From contig NZ_FOOK01000019.1 in NCBI RefSeq assembly GCF_900113175.1, forward strand, positions 1 to 63,241: a DNA stretch of 63,241 bases, written 5' to 3'. The notes under the pieces were generated by a model. It was not told the origin of the DNA and made no database searches. It worked only from the letters and a program-made list of their open reading frames with translations. Origin of the DNA: Planifilum fulgidum (GTDB taxonomy: Bacteria; Bacillota; Bacilli; Thermoactinomycetales; DSM-44946). The translations under genes and the position numbers were made by a program. Of the stretch, positions 42,180 through 49,588 are shown piece after piece (positions within the stretch are counted from its first letter, which is position 1; each line of letters opens with the position of its first letter).

Positions 42180-43988
42180 GTGGCCGTGGAAACGCCTGTG
42201 CGGGAGCGCTTTCGGTACGCTCCGGAAACGGTGATCGAGAAACCCTTCAACTGGGCGCTGATGGTCCGGCTGCTGTCGTATGTGAAGCCTTACGCCGGGA
42301 CGCTGCTGCCCCTGGCGCTCCTGGTGATGGCCCTGTCGACGGCGGTCCGTCTCTTCGCCCCCTACACCATCAGTCTGGCCATCGACCAGGCCCTGATGAA
42401 AAGGGACGGACCGCTCCTGGCCGCCTTCGTGGGGATCATCTCCGGCATGTACCTGCTCAACTGGATTGCCAACTCCCTGCGGATCCGCTGGATGAACCAA
42501 TTGGGGCAATCGGTCATCTTCGACCTTAGGAGGGAGCTTTTCAACCACATCCAGCGCCTTTCCCTCCGGTTTTTCGACGAGCGGTCGGCGGGGTCGATCC
42601 TGGTGCGCATCACCAACGACATCAACTCCCTGCAGGAGTTGCTCACCAACGGGATCGTCAACGTGATCATGGACGTCGCCCTGTTGTGCGGGATCGTGAT
42701 CGTGATGACGGTGCTCAGCCCCGGCCTGACGGCGGCGGTCCTGGTGGTTCTCCCCCTGATGTTCCTGATATCGATCAAGCTGCGGCGCTTGATCCGCCGT
42801 TCCTGGCAGCGGGTGCGCATCCGGCAGTCGGTGCTCAATTCCCATCTGAACGAAAGCATTCAGGGGATGCGGGTCACCCAGTCCTTCACCCAGGAAAAGG
42901 AAAACATGGAGTATTTCCGCCGGCTGAACCGGGACAACTACAAAGCCTGGAGGGATGCAACCCGCAAGAGCGCCACCTTTCGTCCCTTCGTGGAGATGAC
43001 CGGGGCGGCGGGCACCGCCATCTTGATCGGTTTCGGGGCGTATCTCATCCAACAGGAGGCGATCACCATCGGCGTGTTTGTCGCCTTCGCCTATTATCTG
43101 GGCAACTTTTGGGAACCCATTTCCCGGCTGGGGCAGGTGTACAACCAGCTCCTGATGGCGATGGCCTCCACGGAGCGGATCTTCGAATTCCTGGACCATG
43201 AGCCCTCCGTTCCGGAGAAAAAAGATGCCGCCGACCTTAAGGAGGTCCGGGGGCATATCCGGCTGGAGAAGGTGGTCTTTTCCTACGACGGCAAGAGGAA
43301 AGCGCTGGACGGGATCGATCTGGAGATCCTGCCCGGGCAGACCGTCGCCCTGGTGGGGCACACGGGATCGGGCAAAACGTCGATCGTCAATCTGATCTGC
43401 CGTTTCTACGACCCCGACGGGGGACGCATCACCCTCGACGGCCGCGATCTGCGGGATCTCCGCCTGGACAGCCTCCGCCGCCGGGTCAGCATCGTCCTGC
43501 AGGATACCTTCATCTTTTCCGGAACCATCATGGAGAATATCCGCTTCGGGCGGCCGGAGGCCACCGACGAGGAAGTGCGGGCGGCGGCCGAGGCGGTGGG
43601 AGCCGACGCCTTCATCCGGGATCTGCCCAAGGGGTATGAGACGGAGGTGGAAGAGCGGGGCAGCGTGCTGTCCGTCGGCCAGCGGCAGCTGCTCTCCTTT
43701 GCCCGCACCCTGTTGGCGGATCCCCGGATCCTGATCCTGGACGAGGCCACCGCCGGCATCGACACGGAGACGGAACTGAGAATCCAGCGGGCGATGAAAA
43801 CCCTGCTTTCCGGTCGGACCGCCATCGTGATCGCCCACCGGCTGTCCACGATCCGGGATGCCGACAAGATCGTCGTCCTGGAACGCGGGAAGGTGATCGA
43901 ACAGGGGACCCACGAGGAACTGATGGCGCGGCGCGGGGCGTATTTCAACCTGGTCCGGGCCCAGTTCCGGGCACCGGGGGCGGAATGA
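42180..43988 (+). CDS. Heterodimeric ABC exporter, catalytic subunit
   Basis: A 602-residue partner of the preceding protein: six-helix domain with an N-terminal extension of about 35 residues, then an ATPase domain with Walker A GHTGSGKTS, Walker B ILILDEATAGID (catalytic Glu intact) and signature LSVGQ, whose Val replaces the usual Gly. The two subunits therefore complement each other: the intact site uses this subunit's Walker motifs with the partner's LSGGQ, and the other site is degenerate on both faces. GTG 42180 follows GAGGAGGGGAA. A drug or lipid substrate is likely but unidentified. Confidence 0.93.
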   Translation: MAVETPVRERFRYAPETVIEKPFNWALMVRLLSYVKPYAGTLLPLALLVMALSTAVRLFAPYTISLAIDQALMKRDGPLLAAFVGIISGMYLLNWIANSLRIRWMNQLGQSVIFDLRRELFNHIQRLSLRFFDERSAGSILVRITNDINSLQELLTNGIVNVIMDVALLCGIVIVMTVLSPGLTAAVLVVLPLMFLISIKLRRLIRRSWQRVRIRQSVLNSHLNESIQGMRVTQSFTQEKENMEYFRRLNRDNYKAWRDATRKSATFRPFVEMTGAAGTAILIGFGAYLIQQEAITIGVFVAFAYYLGNFWEPISRLGQVYNQLLMAMASTERIFEFLDHEPSVPEKKDAADLKEVRGHIRLEKVVFSYDGKRKALDGIDLEILPGQTVALVGHTGSGKTSIVNLICRFYDPDGGRITLDGRDLRDLRLDSLRRRVSIVLQDTFIFSGTIMENIRFGRPEATDEEVRAAAEAVGADAFIRDLPKGYETEVEERGSVLSVGQRQLLSFARTLLADPRILILDEATAGIDTETELRIQRAMKTLLSGRTAIVIAHRLSTIRDADKIVVLERGKVIEQGTHEELMARRGAYFNLVRAQFRAPGAE

Positions 43989-44020
43989 AGATCATTTCTT
44001 TTGGAGGCGGGAGCGTACGG

Positions 44021-44655
44021 ATGAGAAAGCGGATGGCAATACTGGTCATAGGCATCGGTGCGGTATTGTCCTCCCGTGAAAGCGGGCAATCCTTCTCCAA
44101 AGAGATGGGGGCGGAAAGTCTTCCCAAAAGGTTGGAAGGCGGAGTGGGGGCAAAGCGCGGGAACCGATGCGCGAGGGGGATTGGATCGAGACGGAAAAAG
44201 GAAAACGACAATGGGTCCGAAGGATTACGTGGGGGGGGGGGGGGAAACGTTTCCGGGGGGCCCCATGCGCCCAAAGCAGGAATCGATGGAATTTCTCGGT
44301 GGACGGGTTTGAGCCTTTCAGCGGAGGTTGCAGAAATGGAGCCTGCACGGGGGAGGAAGTTTACATCCTGCGCCTGTTTTATAAAGTGGAAGGTGGCGGG
44401 GAGGAGAAGCTTCGCTGGATGCCGGTTGAACGGTTGAAGCTATTTAGCGGCGAAGCGGTCGATGTGGCCGAAAGGGACTTCATTGCTTCCAAATTGGAAT
44501 TTGAGGGCCGTACAGAGCGGGGCATCGAGCTGCGTCTTCCCCTGTGCCGGCCGGTCGAGGGCGCGGAAAGCCTGTCGGTGACCACCGGAATCCTCTGCAC
44601 CTCCAAGGCAGGATCATCTCCCAAAGGCGGGAATTCGCGTTTTCGCTGGGCGTGA
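44021..44655 (+). pseudogene. Broken secreted-protein gene containing a 14-G tract
   Basis: ATG 44021 has GGAGGCGGGAG upstream and encodes a signal-peptide-like start (MRKRMAILVIGIGAVLS). Protein-like sequence then continues in another frame (EGDWIETEKGKRQWVRRIT, about 44173-44229). A run of 14 G (44231-44244) follows, then a plausible coding stretch in that same second frame (EEVYILRLFYKVEGGGEEK... to 44655). No single frame spans the whole. It is either a decayed gene, an assembly error at the homopolymer, or a slippage-controlled gene. The family is not recognised. Confidence 0.5.
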
Positions 44656-44698
44656 AGAGAAAAGAAGAAGATGGCAAACCCGATTCCGGAGCGCTCAA

Positions 44699-44727
44699 TT
44701 GACATCCCCAGGCTTTTCCGCTACGCT
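44699..44727 (+). promoter_or_regulatory. Promoter of fabI
   Basis: TTGACA (44699-44704), 17-bp spacer, TACGCT (44722-44727). Confidence 0.65.
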
Positions 44728-44738
44728 GGAATATGGAT

Positions 44739-44755
44739 TTATTAGCAGGTACTAA
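44739..44755. promoter_or_regulatory. FapR-type operator before fabI
   Basis: TTATTAGCAGGTACTAA matches the FapR consensus TTAGTACCTGGTACTAA at 14 of 17 positions with a perfect right half. It sits at about +5 to +21 of the predicted fabI promoter. FapR represses fatty-acid synthesis genes and is released by malonyl-CoA. Confidence 0.7.
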
Positions 44756-44829
44756 ATCGGAAATCCGCCGGTATCTCGTGATCCTTCAGACGAGCGAATA
44801 CATACAATGAGAAGGGAGAATCGTGAACA

Positions 44830-45603
44830 ATGACCAAATTGTTGGAGGGCAAGCGCGTAGTGATCATGGGGGTGGCCAACAAGCGGAGCATCGCCTGGGC
44901 CATCGCCCAGAGCCTGCACAACCACGGCGCGGAGCTGGCCTTCACCTACCAGGGAGAGCGGTTGGAACGGCGGGTGAGGGAATTGGTGGAGGCGGAGATG
45001 CCCGGCTCCCCCATGTTTGAGTGCGACGTCACCTCGGACGAACAGGTGCGCTCCGCCTTCGACAGGATCGGCGAAGTCTGGGGTCGCATCGACGGGCTGG
45101 TGCACTGCATCGCCTTCGCCAAGGCCGAGGATTTGGAAGTGCCCTTCGTGGAAACGTCCCGGGACGGTTATGCCCTCGCCCAGGACATCAGCTCCTACTC
45201 CCTGGTGGCCTGCGCCCGGGCGGCCAAATCCCTGATGACCGAAGGCGGCAGCATCCTCACGATGACCTACATGGGATCGGAGCGGGTCATCCCCAACTAC
45301 AACGTGATGGGTGTGGCCAAGGCGGCCCTGGAGGCCAGCGTCCGCTATCTGGCTTACGACCTGGGGCCGTCGGGAATCCGGGTGAACGCCATCTCGGCCG
45401 GCCCGATCCGCACCTTGGCGGCCAAGGGCGTGAAGAACTTCAATTCCATGCTGCACATCGTCGAGGAGCGTTCGCCTCTCCGCAAAACGACGGATCCCGC
45501 CGAAGTGGCGGACACCGCCCTGTTCCTGATCAGTCCCCTGTCCCGCGGAATCACCGGCGAAGTGATCCATGTGGACGGCGGTTACAATATCATGGGGATG
45601 TAA
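44830..45603 (+). CDS. fabI: Enoyl-[acyl-carrier-protein] reductase (NADH)
   Basis: A 257-residue short-chain dehydrogenase-type FabI that reduces trans-2-enoyl-ACP in the last step of each fatty-acid elongation cycle. Catalytic residues are Tyr147, Tyr157 and Lys164 (MTYMG and NYNVMGVAKAAL), in the same numbering as the Bacillus enzyme. The N-terminal GVANKRSIAWAIA is the FabI cofactor loop. ATG 44830 follows GAAGGGAG. Its own promoter carries a FapR-like box, which fits regulation by malonyl-CoA. Confidence 0.96.
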   Translation: MTKLLEGKRVVIMGVANKRSIAWAIAQSLHNHGAELAFTYQGERLERRVRELVEAEMPGSPMFECDVTSDEQVRSAFDRIGEVWGRIDGLVHCIAFAKAEDLEVPFVETSRDGYALAQDISSYSLVACARAAKSLMTEGGSILTMTYMGSERVIPNYNVMGVAKAALEASVRYLAYDLGPSGIRVNAISAGPIRTLAAKGVKNFNSMLHIVEERSPLRKTTDPAEVADTALFLISPLSRGITGEVIHVDGGYNIMGM

Positions 45604-45670
45604 GTTAGAAATTCCTCTTGAACTCCCCTATAAAATGTGATACGGTTATATGCGTCAATCTGAGTCAGTA

Positions 45671-45741
45671 GGATCCAAGATTCACTTAAAGGGTTGGGAC
45701 CTCCGAGGACTAACCTTCCCCCGTGGTGAATGAGCAGATCC
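45671..45741 (+). ncRNA. Structured speD leader RNA (candidate riboregulator)
   Basis: Four nested complementary segments form one long hairpin: GGATC/GATCC (45671-45675 with 45737-45741), ATTCAC/GTGAAT (45680-45685 with 45726-45731), AGGGTT/AACCTT (45690-45695 with 45712-45717, one G-T pair) and CCT/AGG closing a CCG loop (45700-45708). Internal loops separate the stems. A second pairing CCTAGC/GCTAGG (45740-45745 with 45771-45776) uses the 3' strand of the outer helix and ends next to the ribosome-site region. It does not fit the S-box, T-box or other consensus I can recall. Confidence 0.6.
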
Positions 45742-45791
45742 TAGCTTAAATTGGCTCAACGCAAATTTTTGCTAGGAAGGGGGCCGGAAGG

Positions 45792-46193
45792 ATGGAGTAT
45801 TCCACTTTCGGAAGACATGTGGCGATGGATGCGTGGGGCGTCGATTATCATCTGCTCAACGACGTTACCCAGCTGGAACGGCACCTGGTGACGGCTGCCG
45901 AAAAGTGCGGAGCGACGGTGCTGTCGGTGCAGTCCAAAAAGTTTGAGCCGCAAGGAGCCACCGTGCTGGTTCTCCTGTCCGAGAGCCATCTTTCGATTCA
46001 CACCTATCCGGAAAAAGGCTTTGCCGCACTCGACTGTTATACCTGCGGGTATACCGTTGATCCGATGGTGGCCATTCAGTACCTGATGGATGTACTGAAA
46101 CCGACACAAGCATTTCCCAAGGTGCTACGAAGAGGCGACGGTCCCATAGAGGTTGTCCAACCTGAATTTCCGAAAAGTGAAGTCGCCGTCTGA
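45792..46193 (+). CDS. speD: S-adenosylmethionine decarboxylase proenzyme
   Basis: A 133-residue class-1B pyruvoyl enzyme that decarboxylates SAM to supply aminopropyl groups for spermidine. Self-cleavage is expected before Ser65 in SESHLSIHT, giving the pyruvoyl group. His70 and Cys85 (CYTCG) match the catalytic His68/Cys83 of the Thermotoga enzyme. ATG 45792 follows GGCCGGAAGG. No spermidine synthase gene is adjacent. A structured leader lies upstream and a terminator downstream. Confidence 0.96.
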   Translation: MEYSTFGRHVAMDAWGVDYHLLNDVTQLERHLVTAAEKCGATVLSVQSKKFEPQGATVLVLLSESHLSIHTYPEKGFAALDCYTCGYTVDPMVAIQYLMDVLKPTQAFPKVLRRGDGPIEVVQPEFPKSEVAV

Positions 46194-46213
46194 ATCCGAA
46201 GAACTGAATTTTC

Positions 46214-46250
46214 GCCTCCGTTCCCGGGAGAACGGAGGCTTCTTTGATTT
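46214..46250 (+). terminator. Rho-independent terminator of speD
   Basis: Stem GCCTCCGTTC/GAACGGAGGC (46214-46223 with 46230-46239) followed by TTCTTTGATTTT. Confidence 0.88.
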
Positions 46251-46551
46251 TGCGGGAAGTTCCGGCCCTTGACGGGTTTTGCAATGAAAAAACCGCATGA
46301 GGCTCCGCCTCCTGAAACCCGACTATTGGGAAAATGGGGACAGTTCATTGACGCCGCGCGGCACCAAACGATATCATTGGTTTAATAACAAAACAAATAT
46401 GGGGATAAGGGATTGTCCGCCGAAAACCGGCGGTCCGTCGAAGGTTTCTCTTCGGTTCCGGGGTTGTGGCGCAGGGGGTGGCAGTGAAAATGATCCGGTT
46501 CCCAAATGATGAACAATGCGTGACTTTTAAAAAGAAGTGAGGTTCTTTCGA
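46251..46551. other. 300-bp region upstream of the xylose promoter
   Basis: No gene is supported. It contains a GAGGC...GCCTC inverted repeat (about 46300) and GGTTTAATAACAAAACAAAT (about 46378-46397), which weakly recalls a XylR half-site. Confidence 0.4.
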
Positions 46552-46605
46552 TTGACACCGCTTCCATGGGCGACATAAAATTAGTTTAGAAGGTGAACAA
46601 ACAAA
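46552..46605 (+). promoter_or_regulatory. Xylose operon promoter with XylR-like operator and cre-like site
   Basis: TTGACA (46552-46557) and TAAAAT (46576-46581) have an 18-bp spacer. TTAGTTT (46581-46587) and AACAAACAAA (46596-46605) form an imperfect dyad close to the XylR operator TTAGTTTGTT...AACAAACTAA, directly over the start site. TGACACCGCTTCCA (46553-46566) matches 12 of 14 positions of the CcpA cre consensus and covers the -35. This suggests xylose induction plus glucose repression; xylR itself is not in the window. Confidence 0.72.
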
Positions 46606-46634
46606 GGGAAATCGAAAGGAAAGGAGAAATCGCC

Positions 46635-47954
46635 ATGAGTTATTTCCCAAACGTTGACAAGGTCAAATATGAAGGTCCCGATTCGACCAACCCGTTGGCT
46701 TTCAAATACTACAACCCCGAGGAAAAAGTCGGCGACAAGACGATGAAAGAAATCCTCCGCTTCAGCGTTGCCTACTGGCATACGTTTACCAATGAATTGT
46801 CCGATCCGTTCGGGGTTGGAACCGCCATTCGCCCCTGGGACAAATACACCGGCATGGATCTGGCAAAGGCCCGGGTGGAGGCCGCCTTCGAGTTCTTTGA
46901 AAAGCTGGGCGTGGAATATTTCTGTTTCCATGATGTCGATATCGCTCCCGAAGGCAGCACTTTGCGGGAAACAAACAAGAATCTGGACGTCATCGTCGCC
47001 ATGATCAAGGACTACATGAAAGACAGCAATGTCAAGCTGTTGTGGAACACGGTCAACAATTTCACCCATCCGCGGTTCGTCCACGGTGCCGCCACTTCCA
47101 ACAACGCCGATGTGTTCGCCTATGCCGCGGCCAAGGTGAAAAAAGGGCTGGAAGTCGCCAAGGAACTCGGGGCGGAGAACTACGTGTTCTGGGGCGGACG
47201 GGAAGGATATGAAACCCTGCTCAACACGGACATGAAGTTGGAACTGGACAACCTGGCGCGTTTCCTGCACATGGCGGTGGATTATGCGAAAGAAATCGGT
47301 TTTGACGGTCAGTTCTTGATCGAACCCAAGCCGAAAGAACCGACCACCCATCAGTATGATTTTGACGTGGCCAGCGGATACGCTTTCCTGCAAAATTACG
47401 ATCTGGTGGACCATTTCAAATTTAATATCGAGGCGAACCATGCCACCCTTGCCGGCCATACGTTTGAGCACGAACTGCATTATGCGCGGATCCACGGCAT
47501 GCTGGGATCGATTGATGCCAACCAGGGTCATCCGCTGTTGGGCTGGGACACGGATGAATTTCCGACGGATTTGTACGCCGTAACGTTGGCCATGGTGGAA
47601 GTGCTGAAAAACGGTGGTCTGGGACGAGGCGGTCTCAACTTTGACGCCAAGGTGCGCCGGGGATCCTTTGAACCGGAAGATTTGTTCATCGCGCACATTG
47701 CGGGAATGGATACCTTTGCCGTCGGTTTGAAGGTGGCGCATCGGCTGCTGAAAGACGGGGTGCTGGATCAGGTTTTGGAAAAGCGGTACCGCAGCTTTAC
47801 CGAAGGAATTGGCAAGGAGATCGTGGAAGGAAAAGCCGATTTCCACAAACTGGAACAGTATGTGCTCGACTTGACGGAAATCAGGAACGAATCGGGGAGG
47901 ACCGAAGAGATCAAGGCGACCATCAACCGGTATTTGCTGAATGCGCTTAAATGA
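46635..47954 (+). CDS. xylA: Xylose isomerase
   Basis: A 439-residue class II xylose isomerase converting D-xylose to D-xylulose with two divalent metal ions. Motifs are FCFHDVD (catalytic His), [36 protein letters not shown] and [10 protein letters not shown] (distal metal-site Asp). Length is typical of the longer Bacillus/Thermoanaerobacter-type enzymes. ATG 46635 follows AAGGAG. First gene of the xyl operon. Base composition is visibly more A+T-rich than most of the window. Confidence 0.97.
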   Translation: MSYFPNVDKVKYEGPDSTNPLAFKYYNPEEKVGDKTMKEILRFSVAYWHTFTNELSDPFGVGTAIRPWDKYTGMDLAKARVEAAFEFFEKLGVEYFCFHDVDIAPEGSTLRETNKNLDVIVAMIKDYMKDSNVKLLWNTVNNFTHPRFVHGAATSNNADVFAYAAAKVKKGLEVAKELGAENYVFWGGREGYETLLNTDMKLELDNLARFLHMAVDYAKEIGFDGQFLIEPKPKEPTTHQYDFDVASGYAFLQNYDLVDHFKFNIEANHATLAGHTFEHELHYARIHGMLGSIDANQGHPLLGWDTDEFPTDLYAVTLAMVEVLKNGGLGRGGLNFDAKVRRGSFEPEDLFIAHIAGMDTFAVGLKVAHRLLKDGVLDQVLEKRYRSFTEGIGKEIVEGKADFHKLEQYVLDLTEIRNESGRTEEIKATINRYLLNALK

Positions 47955-47986
47955 GGTGTGAAAAAAGGACGAATGGGGAGTTTGTC

Positions 47987-49486
47987 ATGAAATACGTCAT
48001 CGGGGTGGATCTGGGGACCAGCGCGGTCAAAATCTTGCTGGTCAATCAGCGTGGACAAGTGGTCAGGGAAGTATCCAAGACCTATCCCCTGATACAGGAA
48101 AAAGCGGGCTACAGTGAGCAAAATCCCGAAGACTGGGTAGATCAGACAGTCGCTGGACTGTCTGATCTCCTGAAATACGGCGATTGCGATCCGAAGGACA
48201 TTGAAGGGCTCAGCTTTTCCGGACAAATGCACGGGCTGGTTTTGCTGGATGAAAACAACCGGGTATTGCGCAATGCCATTCTTTGGAACGACACCCGCAC
48301 GACCCGTGAATGTCGGGAAATTTATGAGAAGGTCGGGAAAGAGCGTTTGCTGCAAATCACCAAGAATCCGGCCCTGGAAGGATTTACGTTGCCCAAGATT
48401 CTCTGGGTAAAAAAGAACGAACCCGAAATTTACCGCAAGGCGAAAACCTTTGTGCTGCCGAAAGATTATGTGCGCTATCGGCTGACCGGAAAATTGCACA
48501 TGGAGTATTCCGATGCGGCGGGCACCTTGCTCCTGGATATCAACAAGAAAGAGTGGAGCAAGGAAATTTGCCGCCTGCTGGACATCGATGACGGGCTCTG
48601 CCCGCCGCTTTTGGGATCCCATGAAGAGGTCGGAACGATCACCCCGGAAATTTCCAAAGTCACAGGCCTGTCCACCTCGACGCGCGTTTTCGCCGGGGGG
48701 GCTGACAATGCCTGCGGAGCTATCGGGGCAGGGGTTTTGCAGGACGGAAAATCGATGGTCAGCATCGGCACTTCCGGCGTGTTCCTGTCTTATGAATCCG
48801 ACGGGAACAAGGACTTCGGCGGAAAAGTGCATTACTTCAACCACAGCGCCCCTGACGCCTATTACACCATGGGAGTGACCCTCGCCGCCGGGTACAGTCT
48901 GTCGTGGTTTAAAGACGTCTTCGCCAAAGAGGCCGGATTTGACCAATTGTTGGCGGGGGTGGACCGGGTGCCGATCGGTTCCGACGGGCTGCTTTTCACC
49001 CCCTATATCGTCGGTGAAAGGACGCCGCATGCGGATGCGAACATTCGCGGCAGTTTTGTCGGCATGGACAGTTCCCATCAGTTGAAGCATTTTGTCCGGG
49101 CGGTTCTGGAGGGAATCACCTTTTCGTTAAATGAGTCCGTGGAGATTTTCCGTGAAAATGGCAAGAGGATCGATGCCATCGTTTCGATTGGCGGCGGAGC
49201 CAAAAATGAAACCTGGCTGCAAATGCAGGCGGACATATTTAACGCCAGGATTGTAAAACTTTCCAGCGAACAGGGGCCGGGGATGGGGGCCGCCATGCTG
49301 GCCGCCTACGGATGCGGCTGGTTTGACTCCCTCCAGGAATGCAGCGACCGGTTCCTGAAAGTGGACAAGGTTTATGATCCCATCGAGGAAAACGTAAAGA
49401 AATACAGAGACCTGTTCCAGTTGTACAAAGAGATTTATCCGGCCACGGCTTCGCTGAACAAAGAACTGATGAAATACAGAAATTAG
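47987..49486 (+). CDS. xylB: Xylulokinase
   Basis: A 499-residue FGGY carbohydrate kinase phosphorylating D-xylulose to xylulose-5-phosphate. N-terminal VDLGTSAVKILL binds phosphate, FSGQMHGLVLLD is the sugar-binding motif, GGADNACGAIGAG holds the catalytic Asp, and GGGAKNETWLQMQADI is the adenosine motif. ATG 47987 has GGGGAG 6 bases upstream. It starts 32 bp after xylA in the same operon. Confidence 0.97.
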   Translation: MKYVIGVDLGTSAVKILLVNQRGQVVREVSKTYPLIQEKAGYSEQNPEDWVDQTVAGLSDLLKYGDCDPKDIEGLSFSGQMHGLVLLDENNRVLRNAILWNDTRTTRECREIYEKVGKERLLQITKNPALEGFTLPKILWVKKNEPEIYRKAKTFVLPKDYVRYRLTGKLHMEYSDAAGTLLLDINKKEWSKEICRLLDIDDGLCPPLLGSHEEVGTITPEISKVTGLSTSTRVFAGGADNACGAIGAGVLQDGKSMVSIGTSGVFLSYESDGNKDFGGKVHYFNHSAPDAYYTMGVTLAAGYSLSWFKDVFAKEAGFDQLLAGVDRVPIGSDGLLFTPYIVGERTPHADANIRGSFVGMDSSHQLKHFVRAVLEGITFSLNESVEIFRENGKRIDAIVSIGGGAKNETWLQMQADIFNARIVKLSSEQGPGMGAAMLAAYGCGWFDSLQECSDRFLKVDKVYDPIEENVKKYRDLFQLYKEIYPATASLNKELMKYRN

Positions 49487-49509
49487 AAAGGACTACTATT
49501 AGATAGAAA

Positions 49510-49523
49510 TGTAACCGCTTGAA
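49510..49523. promoter_or_regulatory. Candidate cre site inside the xyl operon
   Basis: TGTAACCGCTTGAA matches the CcpA site consensus at 12 of 14 positions. It lies between xylB and the sugar-porter gene, so it could act as an internal roadblock. Confidence 0.4.
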
Positions 49524-49544
49524 CTTTGGAGTGGAGAGGGGGAA

Positions 49545-49581
49545 AAGAGCAAGATCCTTATTTTGTCTCGATCTTGCTCTT
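49545..49581 (+). promoter_or_regulatory. 12-bp perfect hairpin between ribosome site and start codon of the sugar porter
   Basis: AAGAGCAAGATC (49545-49556) pairs with GATCTTGCTCTT (49570-49581), loop 13 bases, with no T-run after it. A GGAGAGGGGG Shine-Dalgarno ends at 49542 and the ATG is at 49589; with the hairpin looped out the spacing is 9 bases. Confidence 0.75.
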
Positions 49582-49588
49582 GAAAACG

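Noticed and set aside
40389-43913. Minus-strand open frame of 1174 codons
   Set aside because: Exact antisense shadow of the two ABC exporter genes, rich in His/Gln/Asp/Pro, with no motif.
45690-45708. AGGGTTGGGACC resembling a T-box AGGGTGGNACC
   Set aside because: The T-box sequence is not matched beyond chance, there is no following intrinsic terminator, and speD is not a T-box-type gene.
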